Source: Arthrobacter globiformis
GTDB lineage: Bacteria; Actinomycetota; Actinomycetes; Actinomycetales; Micrococcaceae
DNA length: 64,000 bases
NCBI RefSeq assembly: GCF_030817195.1
Contig: NZ_JAUSYZ010000001.1
Span: 930,001 to 994,000, forward strand
Direction of reading: 5' to 3'
The translations under genes were made by a program, and so were the position numbers. The notes below the pieces were generated by a model. It was given only the letters and a program-made list of their open reading frames with translations. It did no database searches and was not told the origin of the DNA. Below are positions 1-8,040 of the stretch, piece after piece (position 1 is the stretch's first letter; the number at the start of each line of letters is the position of its first letter).

Positions 1-1328
1 GCCGGAGCGGACGGCGCGGAAGTGGACGCCGGAGCTGCCTCTGCCGCAGCAGGCGCAGGGGAATGAGCCGCAGCAGGGGAAACAGCGGGAGCAGGCGCGG
101 CTGGAGCAGGCGCGCCTGCGGCCGGCGCAACCGCGGCGGGAACACCGGCGTCGGAACCTCCATAGTTCAGGCGCCGCTCCACGCGGTCGATCCTGGCGGC
201 GATGCCGCGTTCGGTCTGCTCGGAACTGGGCAGCAGGATGCGGGCGCAGAGCAGTTCCAGGTGCAGCCGCGGCGACGTGGCACCCGTCATCTCCGTCAGC
301 GCGGTGTTCGTGACATCGGCCGCGCGGGAGAGCTCGGCTGCGCCGAGATTGTGTGCCTGGCTCTGCATCCGGGCGATCTGGTCGGCCGGCATTCCGCGGA
401 GGATGGCCTGCGCGCTTTCCGGCATGGCCTGCACGATGATGAGGTCGCGGAAGCGCTCCAGGAGATCCTCCACGAAGCGGCGGGGATCGTGCCCCGTCTG
501 GATGACGCGGTCCACGGCGCGGAAGACGGTGGCGGCATCGGAAGCGGCGATGGCCTCGACGACGTCGTCCAGTAACGAGGCGTGTGTGTACCCGAGGAGT
601 GCCACGGCGAGTTCGTAATCGAGGCCGTTGGGTCCGGCGCCGGCCATGAGCTGGTCCAGCACCGACAGCGAGTCCCGCACGGAGCCTGCACCCGCCCGGA
701 TCACCAGCGACAGCACGCCGGGGGCCACCGGGACGTTTTCCTGCTGGCAGAGCTGCTCGAGGTAGGCCATGAGCGGCTCCGGCGGAACGAGCCGGAACGG
801 GTAGTGGTGCGTGCGGGAGCGGATGGTCCCGATGACCTTGTCCGGCTCGGTGGTGGCGAAGATGAACTTGATGTGTTCCGGCGGCTCTTCGACGATTTTC
901 AGCAGGGCGTTGAAGCCTGCCGAGGTGACCATGTGGGCCTCGTCAATGATGAAGATCTTGTAGCGGTCCCGCACCGGAGCATAGGTGGCGCGTTCCCGAA
1001 GGTCGCGGGCGTCATCCACGCCGCCGTGGCTGGCGGCGTCGATCTCGATGACGTCGAGGGAGCCGGCACCGCCGCGGGCGAGTTCGACGCAGCTGGGGCA
1101 GACGCCGCACGGGGTGTCCGTGGGGCCCTTCGCGCAGTTGAGGCAACGCGCCAGGATGCGTGCAGACGTGGTCTTGCCGCAGCCGCGCGGGCCGGAGAAA
1201 AGGTAGGCGTGGTTCACGCGGTTCTTGCGCAACGCTGTCATCAGCGGCTCCGTGACGTGTTCCTGCCCGATAACGTCCGCGAACGAGTCCGGGCGGTACC
1301 TGCGGTAAAGGGCAGTTGTAACAGTCAC
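1..1328 (-). CDS. dnaX: DNA polymerase III subunit gamma/tau, 3' end outside window
   Basis: Clamp-loader ATPase of the replicative polymerase, a cytosolic component of the holoenzyme. The reading frame from the GTG at 1328 begins with TALYRRYRPDSFADVIGQEH, typical of DnaX. It carries Walker A GPRGCGKTT, the four-cysteine zinc module (CLNC...CGVCPSC), the DEAH box in FIIDEAHM and the SRC-like region TIRSRTHHYPFR. After about residue 390 it becomes an Ala/Pro-rich linker that runs off the left edge, so the tau-type C-terminus is not visible. An AGGTAGG Shine-Dalgarno lies upstream of the GTG. The SRP RNA gene lies just upstream on the same strand, an arrangement also seen in other Gram-positive bacteria. 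Identification is firm; only the C-terminal extent is unknown. Confidence 0.97.
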   Translation of the reverse strand, partial: MTVTTALYRRYRPDSFADVIGQEHVTEPLMTALRKNRVNHAYLFSGPRGCGKTTSARILARCLNCAKGPTDTPCGVCPSCVELARGGAGSLDVIEIDAASHGGVDDARDLRERATYAPVRDRYKIFIIDEAHMVTSAGFNALLKIVEEPPEHIKFIFATTEPDKVIGTIRSRTHHYPFRLVPPEPLMAYLEQLCQQENVPVAPGVLSLVIRAGAGSVRDSLSVLDQLMAGAGPNGLDYELAVALLGYTHASLLDDVVEAIAASDAATVFRAVDRVIQTGHDPRRFVEDLLERFRDLIIVQAMPESAQAILRGMPADQIARMQSQAHNLGAAELSRAADVTNTALTEMTGATSPRLHLELLCARILLPSSEQTERGIAARIDRVERRLNYGGSDAGVPAAVAPAAGAPAPAAPAPAVSPAAAHSPAPAAAEAAPASTSAPSAP

Positions 1329-1365
1329 AGGGAAAACCTACCTATAGGGACTGACATTAAATAAG

Positions 1366-1455
1366 AGACCCCTCATGCACCCGCCAGAGCCCATCTACCC
1401 TTGCTACCTTCCGGTCCTGGGGGAGTTCAACAGGATGACGCCACATGAGGGGCCG
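1366..1455 (-). ncRNA. ffs: Signal recognition particle RNA, small bacterial 4.5S type
   Basis: Read on the minus strand, the segment contains the highly conserved SRP domain IV: CAGGACCGGAAGGTAGCAAG, which includes the GGAA tetraloop and the asymmetric internal loop that bind Ffh. The ends GCCCCTCATG and CATGAGGGGTC pair to close one long hairpin of about 88-90 nt, the size of the small bacterial SRP RNA. It lies about 40 nt upstream of dnaX on the same strand. Ends are inferred from the pairing and may be off by a few bases. The hallmark sequence makes the call strong, and it explains a short spurious ORF here. Confidence 0.93.
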
Positions 1456-1529
1456 TCAGATACTTTACCCGAACTTTGGGCGTGGCTCGAATCGGCTCCG
1501 GTGGGGCAGTGGCGGGCGCCGCCGTCGTC

Positions 1530-1853
1530 TCAGCGGTGCCCGTTCACGGGCCAGCTCATGAACGCCGGCTCCTCGTAGGGGTGGGCCCGCCGCAATCCCT
1601 GCACAACGGCGTCGAGCACGTCCGCTTCCACGATGCACTCGATCCGGACCTCGGAAACCTCCTCCGGCTCTCCGGCGGTGCCGATGTAGGGGCGGGCTCC
1701 GGGCAAGGGGGTAAATCGTCCTATACCCGGCGACGTGAAGGAGCAGTGCGAGTAGTCACCCAGCCTGCCGGCGCCGGCATCGCCAATGGCGGTGAGCACC
1801 GCCTCGGCATGGGATTCGGGGACGTAAACCACGAGCGAATGCAGCTGGGACAT
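1530..1853 (-). CDS. YqfO/NIF3-like small domain protein (107 aa)
   Basis: The protein matches the stand-alone insert domain of the YqfO/NIF3 family: an N-terminal beta strand (LVVYVPESHAEAVLTAIGDA), then GAGRLGDYSHCSF, a GxGRFTPLPGARPYIG segment and a C-terminal AHPYEEPAF motif. The fold is PII/CutA-like (established for this domain family); the cellular role is not known. The protein is full length for the single-domain form. It is transcribed toward ffs and dnaX and divergent from tRNA-Ser. No metal-hydrolase NIF3 core domain is attached. Confidence 0.8.
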   Translation of the reverse strand: MSQLHSLVVYVPESHAEAVLTAIGDAGAGRLGDYSHCSFTSPGIGRFTPLPGARPYIGTAGEPEEVSEVRIECIVEADVLDAVVQGLRRAHPYEEPAFMSWPVNGHR

Positions 1854-1871
1854 GGCTTCATTTTCGGCCGA

Positions 1872-1901
1872 TTGGGAGATGTCGGAAAGTTCAGGTATTC
1901 T
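1872..1901 (+). promoter_or_regulatory. Possible promoter of tRNA-Ser
   Basis: TTGGGA (1872-1877) and TATTCT (1896-1901) are separated by 18 bp and end 28 bp before the tRNA. This resembles a sigma-70-type promoter. It is a pattern match only. Confidence 0.3.
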
Positions 1902-1929
1902 AGTATCTGCTTTTGGTTCAAGAGCAGCT

Positions 1930-2017
1930 GGAGAATTCGCCTAGCGGCCTATGGCGCACGCCTGGAACGCGTGTTGGGTTAACGCCCTCGGGGGTTCAAA
2001 TCCCCCATTCTCCGCCA
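1930..2017 (+). tRNA. tRNA-Ser (anticodon GGA), CCA encoded
   Basis: The 5' GGAGAAT pairs with 3' ATTCTCC to form the acceptor stem, followed by discriminator G and an encoded CCA at 2015-2017. The anticodon loop contains CTGGAAC, giving anticodon GGA, which reads UCC/UCU serine codons. The long variable arm (TTGGGTTAACGCCCTC region) is that of a class II tRNA, and the T loop is GGTTCAAAT. Length and arms are normal. Confidence 0.97.
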
Positions 2018-2020
2018 TCG

Positions 2021-2064
2021 GAAAACCCGGTTCTGACATTGTCAGGACCGGGTTTTCTGTTTCC
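2021..2064. terminator. Intrinsic terminator between tRNA-Ser and the MpaB-type gene
   Basis: GAAAACCCGGT (2021-2031) pairs perfectly with ACCGGGTTTTC (2047-2057) around a 15-nt loop, followed by TGTTT. The A-run/T-run symmetry makes it usable from both strands, which fits the convergent neighbours. Confidence 0.85.
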
Positions 2065-2084
2065 TGCGTTGAGTACGGGCGGGG

Positions 2085-2993
2085 TTAGGTTACGCCCAGC
2101 CTCTGGAGCCGCTCGCGGGCGGCTAGCTGGCTGGGGCTAGCCGGGCCCAGTGCGCTGCGCACGACGGCGAGTGTCACCCTGGCGGCCAGCCTCACCGGCA
2201 GCGGCAGGGGGCCCAGCCGGGCAGTGCGCAGCCCAAGCAGCCGGCGGTAGCCAGGCTCCAAGCTCAGGACGGCGGCCTCGAAAAGCACTCGGTAACCCGG
2301 TTTCAGCAGGGGGTGGAGGGGCGGATTCCTGATGAAGGCGACTGTTTCGGCCACCCGTTCGTCGCAGCGAAGAGTGCCTCCGGCGAGCCATTCCCCAAGC
2401 TCCCGATTGAGGGCGTCCTTGCTCTCTGGCGGAAACTCCACGCCCATGAGCCTGCCCGCCTGAGCCCATTCGCGCACATAGGCATCCGGGCCTCCCGGGA
2501 TGGGGCCGCCCCACAGCTCATGAGCGCGTAGGAACGAATCCGTGAACGTGATGTGCACCCAGCGGAGCAGTTCAGGATCGTTGGCGGAGTACTTCCGGAC
2601 GTTGCCGCCGCCGTCGACGTACTTGCCGTTGACGGACTCATGCAGCCGGCCCACCCTGCCGGTTGCCGCTTGGGCTTCAGCCGTTGACCCGTACGTGAGG
2701 GCGTGGATCCACGCCGTAGTCCGGGCCAGCCTGCCCAGCGTATCCTCGCGGAAATTCGAATGGTCGTGGACGCCGGCGAGGACTGCGGGGTGCAGTGTCT
2801 GCATCAGCAGGGACCGGATGCCGCCAACGATGGTCGCCACGCCGCCATGGACGGCCCAGACCGCAGAGCCGGGGAGGAAATACCCGGGGTCGTCACCCTG
2901 GGCAAACTTCCGGGACCAGTCCGGCAGCGCATCCCGGCTGCCTGTCAGCGTGCGCTTCAGTTCCGCCTGCCATTCCCTCAGGAAAGTACCCAT
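2085..2993 (-). CDS. Oxygenase MpaB family (DUF2236) protein
   Basis: The 302-aa sequence has the features of the MpaB/latex-clearing-protein-like family: an N-terminal segment with GSAVWAVHGGVATIVGGIRS, then LLMQTLHPAVLAGVHDHSNF with histidines that bind haem or metal in characterised relatives, and VHITFTDSFLRAHELWGG in the middle. Family members are haem-dependent oxygenases; the substrate of this one is unknown. Length is normal. The gene stands alone, converging on tRNA-Ser and divergent from the M23 peptidase. Confidence 0.8.
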   Translation of the reverse strand: MGTFLREWQAELKRTLTGSRDALPDWSRKFAQGDDPGYFLPGSAVWAVHGGVATIVGGIRSLLMQTLHPAVLAGVHDHSNFREDTLGRLARTTAWIHALTYGSTAEAQAATGRVGRLHESVNGKYVDGGGNVRKYSANDPELLRWVHITFTDSFLRAHELWGGPIPGGPDAYVREWAQAGRLMGVEFPPESKDALNRELGEWLAGGTLRCDERVAETVAFIRNPPLHPLLKPGYRVLFEAAVLSLEPGYRRLLGLRTARLGPLPLPVRLAARVTLAVVRSALGPASPSQLAARERLQRLGVT

Positions 2994-3040
2994 GTTTCAT
3001 TCTCGCGCGCCAAGGCCGGCCGGTTAAGCCTACAAAAACC

Positions 3041-3077
3041 GCACGGGTGGCCCCCCAGTTTTAGGGGTTTCGCCGTG
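3041..3077 (+). other. GC-rich hairpin in the leader of the M23 peptidase gene
   Basis: GCACGG (3041-3046) pairs with CCGTGC (3072-3077), and inside it a C-run (3051-3056) faces GGGG (3064-3067). It sits about 75 nt upstream of the peptidase start. It does not match a riboswitch I can name. It could be a leader structure or simply the result of composition. Confidence 0.3.
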
Positions 3078-3152
3078 CTTTGGCCTGTGGCCACAATGGA
3101 GGACACGCTCGTCGAGCTAGGAGTTTGGCGGGTACTGAACCAGGAGAATTCT

Positions 3153-4706
3153 GTGGCAAATCATGGGGGACACAAGCACGCACCAGGGGCGGCCGGCCCG
3201 GGCCGGATCGCCTTGCGGAGCCTTTCCGCGGCGGTGGTTGTTGGCTTCTCCGTCTTTGCCTTCGGATTTCAGGGGCCCGCCGCCTCGATCCAGCAGCCCG
3301 TGGGTGCTGCCGTCCCGATTGCGCCTCCCTCGGGAGTCGTCGGGCCGGAGCTCCTTGATCCCGACAGCACCCCGCCCGGTTACGCGATCAGCGGGTCCGG
3401 GATCGCCGCACCGGCGAAGGCTCCCACCGGACGCACTGTGTCGAATACCGCCGTCAAGGCAACCAAGACGGGCACCGCCAAATCTCCCGGTGTGGCTTCC
3501 AGCGCGCTGAAGCGGCCCGGGGCAGGCTTCCTCATGGCACCCCTGGAGGTGCTGACTCCCAGTTCCCCGTTCGGCCTGCGGCACAGCCCGATCACCGGCG
3601 AAGGTGGAGAGTTTCACTGGGGCCAGGACTTCGCCGCCGCCTGCGGCACCCGTGTCTACGCTGCCGACGCCGGCGTGGTCCGGGCTGCCGGATGGCACCC
3701 CTGGGGCGGCGGCAACAGGGTGGAAATTGACCACGGCAATGGCCTGATCACCACGTACAACCACCTGCAGGGCATTGCCGTCGAAAAGGGCGACCATGTG
3801 CGAGTCGGCGAGATCATCGCGGAGGTGGGCACCACCGGATCCTCCACCGGCTGCCACCTGCATTTCGAGGTGATCAAGGACGGTCAGCACCAGGACCCGA
3901 TGAACTGGAACCTGTTGCCCATCCGGCAGACCGACCAGCTGACACCTGCCGTATTTACCAGCTTCGAAGGCGGCGCTGCCAACACGTACGGGTGGGCGAT
4001 CCCCAACATTCCCGGCAACAGCGGACCGGGCAACACTGACGACGGCCTGAGGCCGGTCACAGCAGCCGCAGTGGCCAACCCGGGCAGCGGCCCGTCAACC
4101 TCGCCCCGAACGACCCTCGTTGCCAGCTCGTCGACCTCCGGTTCCATCTCGTCCCGTCCATCGACCTCCAGCCCGACGGCGACTCCGACTGTTACGGCAA
4201 GCCCCAAGCCGACGTCGCCGAAGCCTCCGGCGACGGCCAAGCCCAAGCCCACGCCCACCCCGACGCCGACTCCCCCACCGACGCCAACTCCCACCCCGAC
4301 ACCGACGCCGACTCCCACACCGACCCCGACTCCCACCACACCGCCGGCGAACCCGGCTCCGGTCGACCCGGTTCCGGCTGATCCGACTCCCATCACGCCG
4401 CCGGCCGACCCGGCGCCCACCGAGTCCGTGACCCCGGCCCCCACCGAGCCGGTCGCACCCTCCGCGCCGATCACAGGTTCCACGCCTGCCCCTACGGAAG
4501 TTGCCCCCATCGAGCCGGATCCGGTCCCCACGGCGGCGGACCCCGTAACCACGGTTCCGGCTGTGCCGGCACCGGCGCCAGTTCCCACGTCGGAACCGGC
4601 AACCGTGACTTCGCCAAGTGCCGCGCCAACCGAGGATGCCGCCGCGGCAGCAGCGAACGCCACAGCAGAAGCTGTTCCGACGACGGAGCCCGCGGCGGCG
4701 CCGTAA
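3153..4706 (+). CDS. Membrane-anchored M23 (LytM-type) peptidase with Pro/Thr-rich tail
   Basis: The chosen start is the GTG at 3153, preceded by AGGAG; the open frame continues upstream but without a ribosome site. The protein has 517 aa. Residues 21-40 form a single hydrophobic segment (signal anchor or signal peptide). Residues about 135-245 form the M23 domain with zinc ligands H155 and D159 (HWGQD), H204 (YNHL) and H237 in CHLHFEV. From about residue 330 the protein is a long Thr/Pro/Ala tail with PT repeats, probably a wall-spanning linker. Relatives cut peptidoglycan cross-bridges outside the membrane. The HxxxD and HxH motifs are intact, so it is probably active. The following gene is about 600 bp away. 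Confidence 0.88.
   Translation: MANHGGHKHAPGAAGPGRIALRSLSAAVVVGFSVFAFGFQGPAASIQQPVGAAVPIAPPSGVVGPELLDPDSTPPGYAISGSGIAAPAKAPTGRTVSNTAVKATKTGTAKSPGVASSALKRPGAGFLMAPLEVLTPSSPFGLRHSPITGEGGEFHWGQDFAAACGTRVYAADAGVVRAAGWHPWGGGNRVEIDHGNGLITTYNHLQGIAVEKGDHVRVGEIIAEVGTTGSSTGCHLHFEVIKDGQHQDPMNWNLLPIRQTDQLTPAVFTSFEGGAANTYGWAIPNIPGNSGPGNTDDGLRPVTAAAVANPGSGPSTSPRTTLVASSSTSGSISSRPSTSSPTATPTVTASPKPTSPKPPATAKPKPTPTPTPTPPPTPTPTPTPTPTPTPTPTPTTPPANPAPVDPVPADPTPITPPADPAPTESVTPAPTEPVAPSAPITGSTPAPTEVAPIEPDPVPTAADPVTTVPAVPAPAPVPTSEPATVTSPSAAPTEDAAAAAANATAEAVPTTEPAAAP
4240..4345 (+). repeat. Coding tandem repeat for Pro-Thr dipeptides
   Basis: A degenerate series of CCGAC(G/T)CC and ACTCCCACC hexamers encodes PTPTPTPT in the tail of the M23 peptidase. 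Such tracts vary in length between strains by slippage. The opposite strand gives a spurious Gly/Val-rich ORF. Confidence 0.8.
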
Positions 4707-5314
4707 ACGGTGGCGGGCAGCCGACGTCGGGCTGTCCGCTTGCCGGGAAAGCCACGTGGTGAGGAGGTCCAGGGAATGCAACAGAGGCCAAAGCCGTTGT
4801 CATTAACGACAGCCATGCACCCGGCGAGAGAGCACGATGTGACTTCCCTCCACAAGATTCCGCCGACAGCCGACGGAACGCGCCCGGGTTTCGGCTGCCC
4901 TATGGGCGATGCAGTGCCGGCGCCGGATGCGTCCGCCGACGGCGGCTGTACGGGCTGTACCGGACGCGCTGGGCGGTTGGCCCGCCCTGCGCGGCAGCAC
5001 GCCGTCGTCCTTCTTTCAAGCGGCCCCAGGCACGGTACGCCGGGCACTTTCCGGAAGAGCATTCCGCCCGGAACTGCCCAGGCACCGGCGGAATGCGGCA
5101 AACCCACAATGCGGCAAATTATTGGAGCGGTCATCGGGTGATGACCGAGCGAGGAAACGAAAGCGAGGAAGGTAGCCCGAAAGCGGCGGCGGTGTTGTAA
5201 TTTTTCAACATGCCAACTCCCGTTTCCCCCTAGTTCGCTTTTTATCTGGTTGGATGGAACGTACTGAGAGGGACACAGGAGGCGCCCCGCTTCCTAACTA
5301 CCGCGAAGGCAGCA
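4707..5314. other. 608-bp intergenic region, possible small ORF and hairpins
   Basis: The gap between the M23 peptidase and the phosphodiesterase. It begins with an imperfect inverted repeat, GGCAGCC...GGGCTGTCC at about 4715-4743, that could end peptidase transcription. It contains one ORF with a perfect AGGAGG site (listed separately), a short GGTCATC/GATGACC hairpin (5129-5146) and, at about 5185-5215, a GTGTTG/CAACAT stem around an AT-rich loop. The last 100 bp are relatively AT-rich (TTTTTATCTGG) and probably hold the promoter of the phosphodiesterase gene. Confidence 0.5.
4776..5141 (+). CDS. Possible small protein (121 aa), unknown
   Basis: The ATG at 4776 is preceded by an exact AGGAGG (4763-4768) at good spacing, and the frame stays open to 5141. 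The product is Gly/Pro/Arg-rich with cysteines in GCTGCTG and has no domain I recognise. Codon use is mixed: the first 15 codons avoid the G/C third positions that dominate real genes here, while the middle follows them. It may be a real lineage-specific gene or a chance ORF. The ribosome site is the main argument in favour. Confidence 0.28.
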   Translation: MQQRPKPLSLTTAMHPAREHDVTSLHKIPPTADGTRPGFGCPMGDAVPAPDASADGGCTGCTGRAGRLARPARQHAVVLLSSGPRHGTPGTFRKSIPPGTAQAPAECGKPTMRQIIGAVIG

Positions 5315-6226
5315 ATGGAGCTCATCGAGGCCGAGCATCCCCGGCCACGCCATTTTCTACTCCACCTGAGTGACCCCCACCTGTTGGGAGGTCCGGACCC
5401 CCTATACGGCGCAATTGACAGCGAAGCCCGCCTGATCCAGCTCTTCGACGAGGTTCAGGCCTCCGGCGCGCGCCCGGAAGCCGTGATTTTCACCGGCGAC
5501 CTGGCAGACAAGGGTGACGCCGAGGCATACGCCAAGCTCCGCGCGATCGTGGAGCCCGCGTGCCTGGACCTCGGCGCCCAGGTCATCTGGGCCATGGGCA
5601 ACCATGACAACCGCGCCAACTTCCGGGCCGGCTTGTTCGACCAGCCGGGCAACGACGATCCCGTCGACCACAGCTACTACGTCAACGGGCTGCGGGTCAT
5701 CACCATGGACACGTCCGTGCCCGGCTACCACCACGGCGAACTCAGCGACAACCAGTTGGACTGGCTTGCAGGACAGCTGGAGACCCCCGCGCCGGACGGC
5801 ACGATCCTTGCCCTGCACCATCCGCCGGTTCCGTCGGTGCTGGACCTGTCCGTGCTGGTAGAGCTCCGCGACCAGGCGTCCCTGGCAGCCGTGGTCCGGA
5901 ACTCGGATGTCCGCAGCATCCTCGCCGGGCACCTGCATTACTCCACGACGGCGAGCTTCGCCGGCATCCCTGTGTCCGTGGCCTCGGCGACGTGCTACAC
6001 CCAGGACCTGAACGTTCCGGTGGGCGGCACGCGCGGCCGCGACGGCGGACAGGCCTTCAACCTGGTGCACGTTTATGAGCACACGGTGGTGCATTCAGTG
6101 GTGCCGCTGGGCGCAACTCCGACTGTGGGCGAGTATGTCAGCCCCGAGGAGACCGAACGCCGCCTGGCAGCAGCCGGAATCCGCATCCCAGAGGGGGCCA
6201 AACGCCCGATGCTCACGCGGAAATAG
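5315..6226 (+). CDS. Calcineurin-like phosphodiesterase (CpdA/Rv0805 type)
   Basis: A 303-aa metallophosphoesterase with the full class III cyclic-nucleotide phosphodiesterase signature: D20xH22 (LSDPHLL), GDLAD with D62, GNHDNR near residue 96, HHPP and AGHLHYS. These residues form the binuclear metal centre. Rv0805 of Mycobacterium, of similar length, hydrolyses cyclic nucleotides, but these enzymes often show stronger activity on other phosphodiesters, so cAMP as substrate is an inference. The ATG at 5315 is the first start in the frame, with a modest AAGG upstream. The gene is monocistronic and ends at a strong terminator. Confidence 0.87.
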   Translation: MELIEAEHPRPRHFLLHLSDPHLLGGPDPLYGAIDSEARLIQLFDEVQASGARPEAVIFTGDLADKGDAEAYAKLRAIVEPACLDLGAQVIWAMGNHDNRANFRAGLFDQPGNDDPVDHSYYVNGLRVITMDTSVPGYHHGELSDNQLDWLAGQLETPAPDGTILALHHPPVPSVLDLSVLVELRDQASLAAVVRNSDVRSILAGHLHYSTTASFAGIPVSVASATCYTQDLNVPVGGTRGRDGGQAFNLVHVYEHTVVHSVVPLGATPTVGEYVSPEETERRLAAAGIRIPEGAKRPMLTRK

Positions 6227-6257
6227 AGGGCTCACGCGGAAGTAGCGTCAGTACACA

Positions 6258-6297
6258 GAAAACCCCCGCCGGAGCCAGATCCGGCGGGGTTTCTGCG
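6258..6297. terminator. Bidirectional intrinsic terminator
   Basis: AAACCCCCGCCGGA pairs with TCCGGCGGGGTTT (one bulged C) around GCCAGA, with A- and T-runs on the two sides. It lies exactly between the convergent phosphodiesterase and Stealth genes. Confidence 0.88.
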
Positions 6298-6306
6298 TTT
6301 TGGAGC

Positions 6307-7893
6307 CTACTTTTCCCAGGGCGCCTTGATCGGGTAGTACTTCTCCAGGAAGTCCGTAACCAGCTCCGCACGTTCGCCGGCCGGAACCTCCGGGAAGCTG
6401 CCGTCATTGAGGCAGAAGAAGTCCAGGTTGCGTTTGGTCAGCAGCTTGGGCAGGTATTTCAGTCCCGACCGGAGCGTGGTGTCCACGTAGCGCACCTTGG
6501 CTGCCGTCTGGGTGACGGCCCGCCCGGTCAGCAGCGCGTAGTAGTGGTAGAAGGAATTCGTGACGGAGATGTTGTCTGCGGCCCTGAACGTGCTGGCGGC
6601 AGTCTTCGCGAACTCCGCGGGGAACTCCTGCTCCATCTGGGCAACCAGGCTGCGCCGCAGCGGTGCCGCCGTGTGCTCCAGGTGGCGGGTGGTGATCCGG
6701 CCGAAGCGGTTCCAGAGCAGTTTCCGGTTGACCCGGGCCGCGTTTTCGAAGCCGCTGCGTTCGGCGTCGTTCTCGCCAAGCCCGATGCGGGTCTCCGCCT
6801 CGATGAATTTGGTGATGCCGCCGGGAGTGAAGAACATGTCCGGCCCCACAGGCCGCCCGAAGAACATGTCGTCGTTGGAGTAGAGGAAGTGCTCGGAGAG
6901 GCCCTCGATGTGGTGCAGCTGGCACTCCACGGCCTGCGAGTTGTGCGTGGGCAGCACCGACGGGTCGGCGAAGAACTCCTCGCTCCGGACAATGGTCACG
7001 GAAGGGTGGTCGGCCAGCCATTCCGGCGCGGGGGAGTCCGTGGCGATGAAGATGCGGCGGACCCACGGCGCGAACATGTACACCGACCGGAGCGCGTACT
7101 TGAGCTCATTGATTTGCCGGTAGCGCGCCTCGTGGTCGTCCCCTTCGCCCAGGACAGCCCCAGCTTGCCGCGCACGCCGGGCGGCGATGTACTCCGGGGA
7201 GGTGCCGTCCACCCAGGAGAAGACCATGTCGATATCAAAGCTGATGTCGCTCGCGTGGTCAGCGAACATGTTCTCGATGGTGGGCCAGGTGTGGCCATAT
7301 CGCTCAACCGTTCCGCGGACGGCATCGTGCGCCATCATGGTGCGGCGGGTCAGCGAGTTCTCGATCGGCAGGATTACTTCGTTGCCCAGAAAGCTCCACA
7401 GCTCAACCTGGACGCCGGCGGAGGCCCCGAATTCGAAGCCGCCGTTGGGCTCTACCCGCGGGCGGTACAACCGGAAGATGCGTGCCTGCCGGTTGACGGA
7501 GAGCTCGCCGTCGGCCACCAGGACGGACGTCTTCTTTTTCGCGTCCACGGTCATGGAGTAGAACGGCTCGCTCCGGCAGGCGTCAACGAGGGCGGACCGC
7601 AGCTTTTTGCGGTCCTTCCAGTCGAGTGCGATCACCGGACGGTCGTTGTTGCCCCGGACCAGCAGGTAATCCAGCCCGGCCCCGTCCAGCACATTCCGCA
7701 GGAAGAGCAGGTCCTCCACCATGGCCTGGTAGGGCGTCCGTGTGTCGTTGATCAGCGCATAGCGGCCTGACCGGCGAACGACGTCGGGGCGGTGCTTGAG
7801 GCGCGCCACAGCCGCCGGCGACGTTGCTTCCGCGAGTGCGGGTACGTCCTCGGATGCCTGACCGCCGTAGTAGATGTCATCCTGAACAGTCAC
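6307..7893 (-). CDS. Stealth family capsular/exopolysaccharide phosphotransferase
   Basis: A 528-aa protein with the ordered Stealth regions: CR1 around residues 220-230 (DIDMVFSWVDG), CR2 with LRSVYMFAPWVRRIFIATD, CR3 with HFLYSNDDMFFGRP, and a C-terminal CR4-like segment. Stealth proteins transfer hexose-1-phosphate from UDP-sugars to build phosphodiester-linked glycans; the eukaryotic relative is GlcNAc-1-phosphotransferase. The N-terminal 200 residues form the family's usual extra domain. The gene is single and not in a capsule cluster in this window. A cytoplasmic or membrane-associated enzyme making a cell-wall phosphoglycan is the likely role; the acceptor is unknown. Confidence 0.88.
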   Translation of the reverse strand: MTVQDDIYYGGQASEDVPALAEATSPAAVARLKHRPDVVRRSGRYALINDTRTPYQAMVEDLLFLRNVLDGAGLDYLLVRGNNDRPVIALDWKDRKKLRSALVDACRSEPFYSMTVDAKKKTSVLVADGELSVNRQARIFRLYRPRVEPNGGFEFGASAGVQVELWSFLGNEVILPIENSLTRRTMMAHDAVRGTVERYGHTWPTIENMFADHASDISFDIDMVFSWVDGTSPEYIAARRARQAGAVLGEGDDHEARYRQINELKYALRSVYMFAPWVRRIFIATDSPAPEWLADHPSVTIVRSEEFFADPSVLPTHNSQAVECQLHHIEGLSEHFLYSNDDMFFGRPVGPDMFFTPGGITKFIEAETRIGLGENDAERSGFENAARVNRKLLWNRFGRITTRHLEHTAAPLRRSLVAQMEQEFPAEFAKTAASTFRAADNISVTNSFYHYYALLTGRAVTQTAAKVRYVDTTLRSGLKYLPKLLTKRNLDFFCLNDGSFPEVPAGERAELVTDFLEKYYPIKAPWEK

Positions 7894-8040
7894 GTCGGTA
7901 ATGGTGTTTCTCCCAAGCTGCTAGGGGGTGAAGTCTTACTTGCATGATAGTCCTGCCGCTAAAACTTGCCGGGCAGGCGGCAGGGTGGTGGCCCGGCCCT
8001 CTGGCCCTCGGTCCCGGCCCCCTGTGCCGCGGCAGCGGGC

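Noticed and set aside
1375..1578. 67-aa ORF on the plus strand
   Set aside because: Falls on the complement of the SRP RNA gene.
3041..3152. c-di-AMP riboswitch before the M23 peptidase
   Set aside because: Known in actinobacteria for such genes, but the conserved ydaO motif elements are not visible; only one hairpin is.
3884..5134. 416-aa Gly/Val-rich ORF on the minus strand
   Set aside because: Its repeats are the complement of the Pro/Thr coding tract of the M23 peptidase, which has start, signal and catalytic residues.
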